Assembly (NCBI GenBank): GCA_027622905.1
Contig: JAQBVV010000008.1
Span: 1-48,007, forward strand
DNA: 48,007 bases
Direction of reading: 5' to 3'
DNA from: Acidobacteriota bacterium
GTDB taxonomy: Bacteria; Acidobacteriota; Vicinamibacteria; Vicinamibacterales; UBA2999
Made by a program: the position numbers and the translations under genes. Every line of letters begins with the position of its first letter. Position 1 is the first letter of the stretch. Under the pieces are notes generated by a model. The model searched no databases, was not told where the DNA came from, and was given only the letters and a program-made list of their open reading frames with translations. Of the stretch, positions 15,427 to 24,351 are shown in pieces.

Positions 15427-16355
15427 TGCTCCGCGCGTTTCTGCTGATCGCTGTCGGGCTGGCGGGTGATCCCGAGCACGCGGAGTTGTTTCAGGGGTGG
15501 GGCTCGAAGCTCGCGGAGGCGGCGGAGGCCGTCGGTGTGTCCGACGATCGTCTGGTGTATCTGGGCGACGCCGGTGAGGATCCGCGCGTGCGCGGTCGTG
15601 CCACGCGCGAGGAGATCGGCAAGGCGCTGTCTGGATTCGCCGAAGCGGCCGCGCCCGACGATGTGGTGTACGTGGTGCTGATTGGCCACGGGAGCTACGA
15701 CGGTCGGGATGCGCGGTTCAATCTTCCGGGGCCCGATATGACCGCGGCCGAGTTCAATCCATTGCTGAGCGCGATTCCCGCCCGCAACGTCGTGTTCGTC
15801 AATACGTCGAGTTCGAGCGGCCCGTTTGTCGAGGCGCTGTCAGGTCCAGGGCGCACGATCATCACCGCGACGCGGAACGGGGCCGAGCAGTTCACGACGC
15901 TGTTCGGGGGGTATTTCGTGGAGGCGTTTTCGACCGAGAACGCCGACGCCGACAAGAACCAGCGCCTGAGCATGCTGGAAGCGTTTCTGTACGCGCAGAA
16001 TGAAACCGCTCGTGCCTACGAGCAGGAGGGGCTGCTGGCGACCGAGCACGCGCTCCTCGACGACAATGGCGACAAGAAGGGCAGCCCGGATCCCACCGCC
16101 ACGGGCGACGAAGGTAGGCTGGCTGCGGCGCTGTCACTGGGCTCGACCGCTGCGGCAGCGGCGCTCCCGGACGATCCCGCGCTTCGCGCGCTCTATCTCG
16201 AGCGTCGGGAACTTGAACGGCGCGTCGAAGCATTGCGCTTGCTGAAAGGCGGTCTGCCGCCGGCCAGGTACGCCGCCGATCTCGAACGCCTGGTGACCGA
16301 CCTCGCGTTGAAGACCCGTGAAATTCGCACTCTTGAGGGAGACGCCACGCCATGA
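15426..16355 (+). CDS. Caspase-fold (C13/C14-like) protein lacking the catalytic cysteine
   Basis: A 309-residue protein with a caspase-like core in its first ~170 residues. The histidine loop is present (VLIGHGSYDG, H88). The strand that should end in DxCxSG reads VFVNTSSSSGP, so the nucleophile position is Ser (S129 when anchored on the SG), and there is no cysteine anywhere nearby. The segment RTIITATRNGAEQFTTLFG after it is typical of the fold. The start carries the family GLAGDPEHAELF motif almost at residue 11, so a cleavable signal peptide is missing or very short. The C-terminal third is charged and helical, ending in a coiled coil. It overlaps both neighbours (TGATG upstream, ATGA downstream), so it belongs to the MoxR/VWA operon. 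Likely a binding module instead of a cysteine protease. Confidence 0.75.
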   Translation: MLRAFLLIAVGLAGDPEHAELFQGWGSKLAEAAEAVGVSDDRLVYLGDAGEDPRVRGRATREEIGKALSGFAEAAAPDDVVYVVLIGHGSYDGRDARFNLPGPDMTAAEFNPLLSAIPARNVVFVNTSSSSGPFVEALSGPGRTIITATRNGAEQFTTLFGGYFVEAFSTENADADKNQRLSMLEAFLYAQNETARAYEQEGLLATEHALLDDNGDKKGSPDPTATGDEGRLAAALSLGSTAAAAALPDDPALRALYLERRELERRVEALRLLKGGLPPARYAADLERLVTDLALKTREIRTLEGDATP

Positions 16356-17407
16356 GCGATCAAGTTGTATTGAATCAACCAGTGACCGAAGCCGTCGATC
16401 TTGAATCGGCCGACGATCTTGCGCTTGCTGAACGCATGAAGGTGGGCCGCGAGCAGGTCCTGACGGAACTCCGAAAGATCATTGTCGGGCAGGACGAGGT
16501 GATCTCGCAGGTGCTGATGACGCTGTTTGTCGGCGGGAACAGCCTGATCGTCGGCGCGCCCGGACTGGCCAAGACGCTGCTGATCCACACGATGGCACGT
16601 GTTCTTGACCTGAAGTTTTCGCGTATCCAGTTCACGCCGGACCTGATGCCGTCTGACATCACTGGCACCGACCTGGTGCAGGAGGACGTGGAGACCGGCC
16701 GGCGCGAGATGGTGTTTGCGGCAGGGCCGATCTTCGCGAACATCGTGTTGGCCGACGAGATCAATCGCACGCCGCCCAAGACGCAGTCGGCGCTCCTGGA
16801 GGCGATGCAGGAGCATCGGGTCACGATCCAGGGGCGGACCTATACCCTCGACGAGCCGTTCTACGTGTTTGCGACGCAGAACCCGATCGAGCTGGAGGGC
16901 ACGTATCCGCTGCCGGAAGCGCAGCTGGACCGTTTCATGTTTCATATCGTCATCGAGCACCCGCCGTACGGCGAGGAATACGACGTCGTGCGCACGACGA
17001 CGGCCACGCGAAACCCGACGTTCGAGCGTCCGATTTCGGGGGAGGATCTCGTCGCGTTCCAGCGTCTCGTTCGGACCGTGCCTGTCGCCGAGCCGGTCAT
17101 GCGGCATGCGCTGGATATCGTGCGGGCGAGCCGGCCAAAGGACGGGACCTGCCCGGAGGACGTGGGCCGGTGGGTGGCGTTCGGTGCCAGCGTCCGCGCG
17201 GCGCAGTATCTGGTGCTCGGTGGCAAGGCCCGCGCGCTGACCGATGGCCGGTATCACGTCAGCTTCGAGGACATTCGGGCGCTGGCGCACCCGGTCCTGC
17301 GACACAGAATCATCACGAACTTCCACGCGCAGTCGGAGGGCATCACGACCGACATCCTCGTGGACAGACTACTGGCCGCGGTGCCGCTGCCGCGTTCGGG
17401 GATGTAG
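16352..17407 (+). CDS. MoxR-family AAA+ ATPase
   Basis: A 351-residue AAA+ chaperone of the MoxR family. Walker A is GAPGLAKT, Walker B is IVLADEIN, followed by RTPPKTQSALLEAMQEH, with sensor 1 in FATQNPIELEGTYPLPEAQLDRF. The C-terminal AAA lid follows from about residue 250. MoxR proteins remodel or activate VWA-domain partners, often inserting metal or assembling complexes. Three VWA or DUF58 proteins flank it here. The ATG overlaps the stop of the caspase-fold gene by ATGA and 14 bases separate it from the DUF58 gene, so it lies in one transcript. Confidence 0.96.
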   Translation: MSDQVVLNQPVTEAVDLESADDLALAERMKVGREQVLTELRKIIVGQDEVISQVLMTLFVGGNSLIVGAPGLAKTLLIHTMARVLDLKFSRIQFTPDLMPSDITGTDLVQEDVETGRREMVFAAGPIFANIVLADEINRTPPKTQSALLEAMQEHRVTIQGRTYTLDEPFYVFATQNPIELEGTYPLPEAQLDRFMFHIVIEHPPYGEEYDVVRTTTATRNPTFERPISGEDLVAFQRLVRTVPVAEPVMRHALDIVRASRPKDGTCPEDVGRWVAFGASVRAAQYLVLGGKARALTDGRYHVSFEDIRALAHPVLRHRIITNFHAQSEGITTDILVDRLLAAVPLPRSGM

Positions 17408-17421
17408 GGAGCGAACGAACC

Positions 17422-18351
17422 ATGAGTCTACTGGGCGCCCACACCCCGGCCGCTGTTCCGGGGGCGCGCTTCATGGACCCGGCCGTGCTCGCGCGCATCG
17501 GGAATCTGGAACTGGTGTCGCGTGCGGTGTGCGACGGCTTCATCAACGGTCTACACAAGGCCCCGTACTTCGGGGCGTCGGTCGATTTCGCCGAGCATCG
17601 AGGGTACGTTCCGGGCGACGACATCCGCCGGATGGACTGGCGGGTCTGGGCGAGGACCGACCGGTACTACATCAAGGAGTACGAAGCCGAGACGAACATG
17701 AACTTCACGGTGTTGCTCGACGTGTCGAAGTCGATGGACTACGGCAGCCGTGGCATCACGAAGTTCGACTACGCGCGGATCCTGACCGCCTGCCTGACGA
17801 ACCTTGTGCATCACCAGCGCGACCGCGTGGGATTCGTCGCGTTCGACAGTGAAGTTGTCGAGCACGTGCCACCGTCGGCCAAACACATGGATACGGTGCT
17901 GCACGTGCTGGACCGCCTCAAGCCGGGCCGCCCGGGTGGCAAGATGCGCGAGCCGTTGCACAAGCTGGCAGAACATTTCGGCCGGCGGGGCGTACTGGTC
18001 GTGATTTCTGACCTCTACGAGGATCCGGAGGCGATCGTGGACGCCGTGACCCCGCTGCGCTTCCGTGGCAACGACCTGGTTGTCTTTCACGTGCTCGATC
18101 CGGCAGAGTTGGATTTTGGCTTTTCTGACGCCCAGGCGTTCGAGGATCTCGAGAGCGGGGACCAGATGCCGGTCGTGCCCGATGCCATGCGCAAGGAGTA
18201 CGTGTCACTGGTGACGGCACACGTGGACGCTCTGCAGCGCCGTTTTTCGGAAGTTCGCGTGGACTATGAACTGCTGAACACGTCGCAACCGCTCGACCAC
18301 GCGCTGTACAAGTATCTGGCTGGACGGGCGAAGCGGACGCGGCTACGGTAG
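17422..18351 (+). CDS. DUF58 domain protein (VWA-like)
   Basis: A 309-residue cytosolic protein of the DUF58 family, the usual partner of MoxR. The signature GDDIRRMDWRVWARTDRYY followed by IKEYEAE is intact at residues 65-91, and the MIDAS-like DVSKS (D100, S102, S104) starts the VWA fold; GVLVVISDLYED supplies the later aspartate. There are no transmembrane helices, unlike the flanking VWA proteins. GGGAG lies 13 bases before the ATG, a rather long spacing. Position directly after moxR suggests a MoxR-DUF58 complex that acts on the membrane VWA proteins on each side. Confidence 0.95.
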   Translation: MSLLGAHTPAAVPGARFMDPAVLARIGNLELVSRAVCDGFINGLHKAPYFGASVDFAEHRGYVPGDDIRRMDWRVWARTDRYYIKEYEAETNMNFTVLLDVSKSMDYGSRGITKFDYARILTACLTNLVHHQRDRVGFVAFDSEVVEHVPPSAKHMDTVLHVLDRLKPGRPGGKMREPLHKLAEHFGRRGVLVVISDLYEDPEAIVDAVTPLRFRGNDLVVFHVLDPAELDFGFSDAQAFEDLESGDQMPVVPDAMRKEYVSLVTAHVDALQRRFSEVRVDYELLNTSQPLDHALYKYLAGRAKRTRLR

Positions 18352-18388
18352 CCAGAGAGACTCCATTGAACCTCGGTAGAGAGGACGC

Positions 18389-20431
18389 ATGTCATTCATA
18401 GCCCCGCTCTTCTTTGTCGCGCTCGCCGCCCTGGCGATTCCGGTGCTGATCCACCTGATCCAGCGGGAGAAGAAGCAAATCATCCGCTTTCCGTCGCTGA
18501 TGTTTGTGCAGCGCGTGCCGTACAAGTCGATTCAGCGCCGACGGGTGCATAACTGGCTGCTGCTCCTCGTCCGTATGGCGGCCCTGGCGTTGATCGTGCT
18601 GGCATTCGCGCGCCCCTTCTTCCTAGGGCAGGACCTGGGGGCCGTCGCCGGGGCCGGGGCGAGGGAAGTCGTGATCCTGCTCGATCAGAGCTATAGCCTT
18701 GGATACGCAGATCGATGGGAACGCGCGCAGGCCGCGGCGTCCGAGGCAGTCGATGGCCTTGGGCCGGCTGATCGCGGTTCGGTGGTGCTGTTTTCGTCGG
18801 GCGCGGAGATCGCCCTGCGTTCGGTGGCGGCCGGCGAGCGCCAGCGACTGCGGGCGGCAATCGATGTGGCGGAGACAACCGCCGGGGCCACCCGTTTCGC
18901 GCCGGCGCTGAAGGTGGCGGGCAGCATCCTCGCCGACTCCGCGTTACCGCGTCGTGAGGTCATTCTGATCAGCGACTTCCAGCGTGGCGGGTGGCGCGGC
19001 GAGGAGGGCGCGAGTCTCCCGGAGGGTGCCACGGTGACCCCGGTGCCGATCGCAGGCGGCGCCGACGCGCCCAACGTGGCGGTGAATGCGGTCTCGCTGG
19101 CTCGCTCGACGTTCTCCAATCAAGAGCGCGTGGCCGTGAGTGCCGTCGTCGTCAATCGCAGTGCCGAGCCACTCGCAGGCGGGCAACTCGCCCTTGAGAT
19201 CGATGGACGATCGATCCAGACCGAAGCGCTCGACGTTGCGGCGGGGAGTTCGGCGTCGGTCACCTTCGCGCCTGTCACGATCGCGGGGCGCTTCCTGCGC
19301 GGGAGCGTGCGGGCGACTCCGGACGCGCTGGATGCCGACAACGTGTTTCACTTCGTGGTGTCCCCAGTGGTACCGGTCCAGGTCGTGGTCGTTGACCGTG
19401 GCGGCACCGGGAGCGCGGCGTTGTACCTGACGCGTGCGCTGGCGATCGGTGATGCGCCGCGTTTCGAGACCACCGTTCGCCAGCCGGATGCGCTGTCGGA
19501 CGCGGATCTGCGCGGGGCGTCGGTTGTGGTGATCAACGATGTCGCCGTGTCAGCGGCGCTCGGCCGGCGTCTGGCGCGCTTTGTCGAGTCGGGAGGCGGC
19601 CTGCTCGTGGCGCTTGGGCCTCGAGCCGCGTGGCCACAGGGTGTCGATATCCTTCCGGCCGCACTTCGCGAGCGGGTCGATCGCACGCGCGACGACGCGG
19701 CGCGCATCGGCGCGCTCGAGTACGGCCACTCCGTGTTCGAGCCGTTTCGTGCGCCGCGGAGCGGAGACTTTTCCGCCGCGCGGATCTACGGCTATCGGGC
19801 TGTCGAGACTGACCCGTCTGCGCAGATCCTGGCGCGGTTCGACGCGGGTGCGCCGGCGCTGCTCGAGCGGCAGGTGGGTGCGGGTCGTGTGCTGCTGTGG
19901 ACGTCCACGCTTGACCTGTCGTGGAGCGACCTGCCCCTGAAGCCGGTGTTTCTTCCATTCATCCATCAGGCGGCGCGCCAGCTATCGGCGTATGCCGAGT
20001 CGCCGCCGTGGTTGACGGTTGGCCAGGTCATGGACGCCTCGTTCGGCGAATCGACGTTATCGCTGGGTGGCGCGGTCGTGTTGACGCCGTCAGGGCGGCA
20101 GGTACCCCTCGATGAGGAGGGGGCGGACGTCCTGGAGTTGTCCGAAAGCGGGTTCTACGAACTGCGTACCGGGGAGAGCGACAGCGTGGCGACCGTCGTG
20201 GCCAGCAACGTCGATTCAGTCGAATCCGATCTCACGGCCATGGATCCGCAGGATATCGTCGCCGCGGCGACAGCCGGCGCGGGCGAAGGCGCTCGATCCG
20301 CCGCCGCGGGGGGGGCGCCGCCACCGGAGGCACAGGAGCAGTCACAGCGACTGTGGTGGTATCTGCTGTGTTTCGGCATCGTGCTGCTGGGGGCCGACAC
20401 GCTGATATCGAATCGGATGTCGAAAGCCTAG
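18389..20431 (+). CDS. BatA-like double-TM VWA membrane protein
   Basis: A 680-residue protein beginning with the BatA N-terminal double-helix domain: MSFIAPLFFVALAALAIPVL, then a QREKKQIIRFPSL loop, and a second helix WLLLLVRMAALALIVLAFARP. A VWA domain follows with MIDAS D99, S101, S103 (LLDQSYSLG) and VILISDFQRGG. Residues ~320-540 hold a GATase-like fold (RLARFVESGGGLLVALGP; GAGRVLLWTSTLD), and the C terminus has one more helix (LWWYLLCFGIVLLGADTLI). A GAGAGGA Shine-Dalgarno sequence lies six bases before the ATG. It is the third VWA-type protein of the cluster. The hairpin element starts immediately after its stop. Confidence 0.9.
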   Translation: MSFIAPLFFVALAALAIPVLIHLIQREKKQIIRFPSLMFVQRVPYKSIQRRRVHNWLLLLVRMAALALIVLAFARPFFLGQDLGAVAGAGAREVVILLDQSYSLGYADRWERAQAAASEAVDGLGPADRGSVVLFSSGAEIALRSVAAGERQRLRAAIDVAETTAGATRFAPALKVAGSILADSALPRREVILISDFQRGGWRGEEGASLPEGATVTPVPIAGGADAPNVAVNAVSLARSTFSNQERVAVSAVVVNRSAEPLAGGQLALEIDGRSIQTEALDVAAGSSASVTFAPVTIAGRFLRGSVRATPDALDADNVFHFVVSPVVPVQVVVVDRGGTGSAALYLTRALAIGDAPRFETTVRQPDALSDADLRGASVVVINDVAVSAALGRRLARFVESGGGLLVALGPRAAWPQGVDILPAALRERVDRTRDDAARIGALEYGHSVFEPFRAPRSGDFSAARIYGYRAVETDPSAQILARFDAGAPALLERQVGAGRVLLWTSTLDLSWSDLPLKPVFLPFIHQAARQLSAYAESPPWLTVGQVMDASFGESTLSLGGAVVLTPSGRQVPLDEEGADVLELSESGFYELRTGESDSVATVVASNVDSVESDLTAMDPQDIVAAATAGAGEGARSAAAGGAPPPEAQEQSQRLWWYLLCFGIVLLGADTLISNRMSKA

Positions 20432-20530
20432 AGCGTTTTTCGATTTGGTGTAGACCGAAAAACGCGGGAAAGCGCTTTTCGAAAAGGTCTGGCCACTGCG
20501 AGAAGCCCCAGATCGAAACGAAAAGCGCCC
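20432..20530. repeat. Nested inverted-repeat element
   Basis: Two perfect 10-bp stems occur directly after the BatA-like stop. GCGTTTTTCG (20433-20442) pairs with CGAAAAACGC (20456-20465) over a 13-base loop. GCGCTTTTCG (20472-20481) pairs with CGAAAAGCGC (20519-20528) over a 37-base loop. The stems differ at one position, so arms can also pair across the units. It may be a REP/MITE-like dispersed element or an intra-operon attenuator or processing site. Confidence 0.6.
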
Positions 20531-20757
20531 TAGGCACATTGACGAGCGCGGGGCGGGGGCGACAGTCCTCTGCTGGCCGCAGGGGGCGGCGATCACATAC
20601 CAGTGGAGGTGAAATCCGCGCTAGGTGCCCACACCGCGTTGGGCGTATTCTGAGGGCTAGCGGGTCTCGTGCGTGGGGACCGCTTGAGCGAGGTCGGGCA
20701 CCGAGGGCCGGGCGAGCATGTCGCTTTGGTTTCGGCGCCATTCCGCGAGAGGGCTAG
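20531..20757. other. Rest of the spacer inside the MoxR/VWA cluster
   Basis: No supported gene lies here. The stretch is GC-rich with short G runs, and I find no clear promoter. GAGAGGG (20747-20753) is the ribosome site of the DUF4175 gene. Confidence 0.4.
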
Positions 20758-23700
20758 ATGCTCGATAACTTCGACGATCTGCAGCAAACCGCCACGACCA
20801 ATCCCGGTATCACCCGCCTCGTCAGCGACGTACGCAAGCGCTGGCGTTTCAAGCTGGCGCTGCGCGGCGTCGCGCGGATCGTCGGTGTCGCGGTCGGCCT
20901 GTTCGTCGTGGCCGCCTACGCGATGGAATGGGCGAGATTCTCTCCGGCGGCGATCATGACCGCGCGGATCGCGCTGGCAGCCGCGGTGCTGGGCTCGGTG
21001 TGGATGTTCCTGGTACGACCGCTCAGGCGGCGCGTCACCGACGAGCAGGTTGCGCTGTATCTCGAGGAGCATGAGCCCTCGTTGCAGACGCGACTGGTGA
21101 GCGCCGTTGAGGCGAGCCAGACCGGCGGCGCGTCGGAATCGCCGGCGCTGGTCCGGCGTCTCGTGGAGCAGGCGCTCGAGGCATGCGCGTTGACCGGCGT
21201 GGTGCGCCGCACGGAAGACGCGCCGCTCAAACGCTGGGGCGTGTTGCTGGGCGGCGTTGCGGCTGCCGGCATCTTGATCGTGCTGTTTGGACCCGCGTTC
21301 ATGCGAAACGCGCTGTCTGCGATCTTGCTCGTGCAGCGAAGTGTCGAGGCGGCGGCGCCGTATCGGATTGCCGTGCTACCCGGCGATGCGGTCGTGCCGC
21401 GGGGAGCGGATCAAACCATCAGCGCCACCCTGAGTGGTTTCGCGTCGGAGGACGCCTCGGTCATGCTCCGGCGCGCGCCGACGGAGCCGTACGAAGAGAT
21501 GCCCCTCGTGCTGGGCGAGGATGGTCAGTACGAAGGTATCGTCTTCGACGTCGACGCGCCTCTCGAGTATTTCGTCGAGGCGGATGGCGTGCGTTCTTCG
21601 GTGTACACGCTGACGGTCATCGAAGCGCCATACGTCGAGCGGGTCGAGCTGGAGTATCACTTCCCGGCGTATACCGGCCTTGATCCGCAGACGATCGAGA
21701 ACGGCGGCGACATCGCGGTGTTGCAGGGGACCGAAGTCCGGCTTCGGGTGTTCTCGACAATGACGACGCCCGGAGGGAGGGTCGCGCTGAACGAGGAGGA
21801 CTCCGCCGCGCTGACGGCCCAGCCCGACGGTTCGCTGACGGCGGCCTTCACGGCCGATCGCGATGGATTTTACCGGATCGAGCTCGATGCGCCGACCGGG
21901 GAGCGGACGGCGGCGTCCCCGCAGTACACCATCGATGTGCTGACCGACCAGCCGCCGATCGTCTCGTTCGCCAGACCCGGCCGTGACACGTCGGCGTCGT
22001 CCATCGAAGAGGTGTACGTCGAGGCGCAGGCGGAGGACGACTTCGGGGTTCGCGATCTTGAGCTGGTGTACTCGGTCAATGGCGGGCCGGAGCAGACCGT
22101 GACGTTGTTTGGCGGTCGCACGCGCCTGCCAGAAGTCACCGCCGGACACACGTTCTATATCGAGGAGCTCGGCGTGGAGCCCGGTGACTCGGTGTCGTAT
22201 TACGCCCGCGCCCGCGACGATTCAGCAGGGGACCGCGAACCGGTCTCGAGCGACCTGTATTTCCTCCGTATTCGCCCCTTCCAGCGCGATTTCCGTCAGG
22301 CGCAGTCCCAGGGTGGCGGAGGTGGTGGCGGTGGTGGCGGAGGCGGACAGGTCGAAGCGCTGTCCGAGCAGCAGCGGCAGATTATTTCCGCCACGTTCAA
22401 CATCCAGCGCGATCGTCGCAACACGTCAGCGGAGGGTCTGCGCGAAAGCACGACCGTCGTCAGTCTGTCCCAGTCGAGGCTGCGCGAGCAGGTCGAGGGG
22501 CTGCTGACCCGCATGAACAGCCAGCTCATCGAGCGCGATCCTGCCTTCGAGACGATCGCGGCACTGCTTCCCCAGGCGGTCGAGGCGATGGCCGAGGCGG
22601 AAGGCCGGCTCTCGGCGGCGAGTCCGGATACGGCGCTGCCGCCAGAGCATCGCGCGTTGCAGATCTTGCAGAAAGCTGAAGAAGAGTACGAGATGCAGAT
22701 CAGCGCCCAGCAGGGCGGTGGCGGTGGTGGCGGCGGGAGCGCGCAGCAGCAGGAGCTTGCCGAGATCTTTGATCAGGAACTCGAGAACATGGCCAGCCGC
22801 TACGAGACCGCCAACCAGGCGCGGCAACAGAATGCCGACCGGGAGGTCGACGAGCTGCTGGAAAAGCTGAAGGAGCTCGCGCGTCGCCAGGAGCAGGAAG
22901 CCGCGCGGCAGCAGCTTCGGAACATGGGGCAGACCGGCGGCAGTGCCGGCAACGCGGCGCAGCAACGGGCGCTGGCCGAGCAGGCAGAGGAGGCGGCTCG
23001 ACGACTGGAGCGCCTGGCCCGTGAGGAGAACCGTCCCGACCTCCAGGAGGCCGCGCGACAGATGCAGCAGGCGGCCGACGCCATGCGCCGAGCGGCCGCT
23101 GGCGGTGACGGCAATGCGGCGGCGCAGGCTGCCGCCGCCCTTGAGCGGCTGCGGGACACCGAACGCCAGCTGCAGGAGAATCAGGCCGGTCGTGCCGAGC
23201 GGGATGTCGCCGACGCGATCCGCCAGGCTGACGACATTGCCCGGCGTCAGGAGGACGTGGGCGGCGACGCTCGCGCGCTGGCCGAGGTGGCCAACTCCGC
23301 TGAACGTCGTGAGCAGGCTCAGCGCGTGAACGACCAGAAGAGTGATCTGGAGGCGCGACTGAACGCACTGGAGCAGCAGCTCGATCGCGCGGCCCGAGAC
23401 GCGAGTGGCACCGAAGCTGCGGCGTCACGCAGGATGGCCGAAGCGGCGGGTTCGATTCGCGACAATCGTCTCGGCGACAAGCTGCGCTATTCCCAGAACC
23501 TGGTCAACCGAGGCTCGCCACCGCAGTCAGTGAACGCCGCCGAGAACGACATTGCCAGCGGAATCGACGAGATGCGAGACCGGCTGCGGGAGGCGGCCAG
23601 CGCGCTCGGTCAGGGCAACGAGAACGCCAACCGGATGGAGAACGCGCTCGAACGGGCTCGGCGTCTGGCGCGGGCGGCAGAATCGCTCCAGGAGCGCACG

Positions 23701-24351
23701 CGTGAGCGCGCGCAGCGTCAGGCTGAGCAGGGCCAGCAGGCTGAGGGACAGCAAGGACAGCAAGGACAGCAAGGACAGCAAGGACAGCAAGGACAGCAAG
23801 GCCAGGGGCAGCAGGGCGAAGGGCAGGGTCAAGGGCAAGGGCAAGGCGAAGGTCAGGGACAAGGTCAAGGCCAGGGACAGCAGGCGGGCCAGGGTGGTGG
23901 GGGCGGCGCCGACGGTCAGCAGGCCGGCGGAGGCAACGCCGATGGAGGCGCCCGCGGCGGCTACGGAGGCGGCGGATGGGGTTGGGGCCAGGGTTGGCAA
24001 CTGACAGACGAGGACATACGACAGTTGCGCGGCGAGGCGCGCCAGTGGGCGGGTGAGGCACAAGCGCTGCGAGGTGAGCTTGCCGCCGAGAGCGTGGACC
24101 CGCGCGAGCTTGACGAGATTCTCGGCGCGCTGCGAGAGCTGGACGATCCCCGCGTCTACCAGGACGTCTCCGAGCTTCAGCGCTTGCAGTCGCTTGTCGC
24201 CGAAGGTCTGAAGCGATTCGAGTTCGGCCTGTGGCGTCAGTCGGAGGCCGACGCCAACACGATCGTGTTGTCCGGCTCCGACGAGGTTCCGGAGGAGTTT
24301 CGTCAGTTGGTGCAGGAGTACTACAGGTCTCTCGCCAGGACTCCAAAATGA
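20758..24351 (+). CDS. Large DUF4175 family membrane protein
   Basis: A 1197-residue protein of the DUF4175 type. Three membrane helices lie in the first ~180 residues (about 38-58, 65-85, 160-182). A long periplasmic region with beta-sandwich modules follows (~190-510), with a TVIEAPYVERVELEYHFPAY strand segment. The second half is a Gln/Ala/Arg-rich coiled coil (~620-1000) interrupted by polyglycine stretches near residues 518 and 655. Close to the C terminus, six perfect GQQ units and a Gly/Gln/Glu run form a disordered linker. The end is a conserved helical domain (LRGEARQWAGEAQALRGEL onward). GAGAGGG precedes the ATG. The stop overlaps the DUF4159 gene by ATGA. Probably an envelope-spanning structural partner of the cluster. 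Confidence 0.85.
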   Translation: MLDNFDDLQQTATTNPGITRLVSDVRKRWRFKLALRGVARIVGVAVGLFVVAAYAMEWARFSPAAIMTARIALAAAVLGSVWMFLVRPLRRRVTDEQVALYLEEHEPSLQTRLVSAVEASQTGGASESPALVRRLVEQALEACALTGVVRRTEDAPLKRWGVLLGGVAAAGILIVLFGPAFMRNALSAILLVQRSVEAAAPYRIAVLPGDAVVPRGADQTISATLSGFASEDASVMLRRAPTEPYEEMPLVLGEDGQYEGIVFDVDAPLEYFVEADGVRSSVYTLTVIEAPYVERVELEYHFPAYTGLDPQTIENGGDIAVLQGTEVRLRVFSTMTTPGGRVALNEEDSAALTAQPDGSLTAAFTADRDGFYRIELDAPTGERTAASPQYTIDVLTDQPPIVSFARPGRDTSASSIEEVYVEAQAEDDFGVRDLELVYSVNGGPEQTVTLFGGRTRLPEVTAGHTFYIEELGVEPGDSVSYYARARDDSAGDREPVSSDLYFLRIRPFQRDFRQAQSQGGGGGGGGGGGGQVEALSEQQRQIISATFNIQRDRRNTSAEGLRESTTVVSLSQSRLREQVEGLLTRMNSQLIERDPAFETIAALLPQAVEAMAEAEGRLSAASPDTALPPEHRALQILQKAEEEYEMQISAQQGGGGGGGGSAQQQELAEIFDQELENMASRYETANQARQQNADREVDELLEKLKELARRQEQEAARQQLRNMGQTGGSAGNAAQQRALAEQAEEAARRLERLAREENRPDLQEAARQMQQAADAMRRAAAGGDGNAAAQAAAALERLRDTERQLQENQAGRAERDVADAIRQADDIARRQEDVGGDARALAEVANSAERREQAQRVNDQKSDLEARLNALEQQLDRAARDASGTEAAASRRMAEAAGSIRDNRLGDKLRYSQNLVNRGSPPQSVNAAENDIASGIDEMRDRLREAASALGQGNENANRMENALERARRLARAAESLQERTRERAQRQAEQGQQAEGQQGQQGQQGQQGQQGQQGQGQQGEGQGQGQGQGEGQGQGQGQGQQAGQGGGGGADGQQAGGGNADGGARGGYGGGGWGWGQGWQLTDEDIRQLRGEARQWAGEAQALRGELAAESVDPRELDEILGALRELDDPRVYQDVSELQRLQSLVAEGLKRFEFGLWRQSEADANTIVLSGSDEVPEEFRQLVQEYYRSLARTPK
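23746..23799 (+). repeat. Six perfect 9-bp tandem repeats in the DUF4175 gene
   Basis: The unit GGACAGCAA is repeated six times without a mismatch and encodes Gly-Gln-Gln six times. Less regular Gly/Gln/Glu hexamers continue to about 23880. Perfect DNA-level identity suggests recent expansion by slippage; copy-number change would keep the frame. Confidence 0.95.

Noticed and set aside
16193-17326. A 377-residue minus-strand frame over moxR
   Set aside because: It is the antisense of an intact MoxR ATPase and is rich in Arg/His.
23746-23880. Possible CRISPR array
   Set aside because: The units are contiguous 9-bp and 6-bp codon repeats without spacers, in frame in the DUF4175 gene.
24231-24347. 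N-terminal extension of the first DUF4159 protein
   Set aside because: It overlaps the DUF4175 coding end, and a clean signal peptide starts at the ATGA-coupled ATG at 24348.
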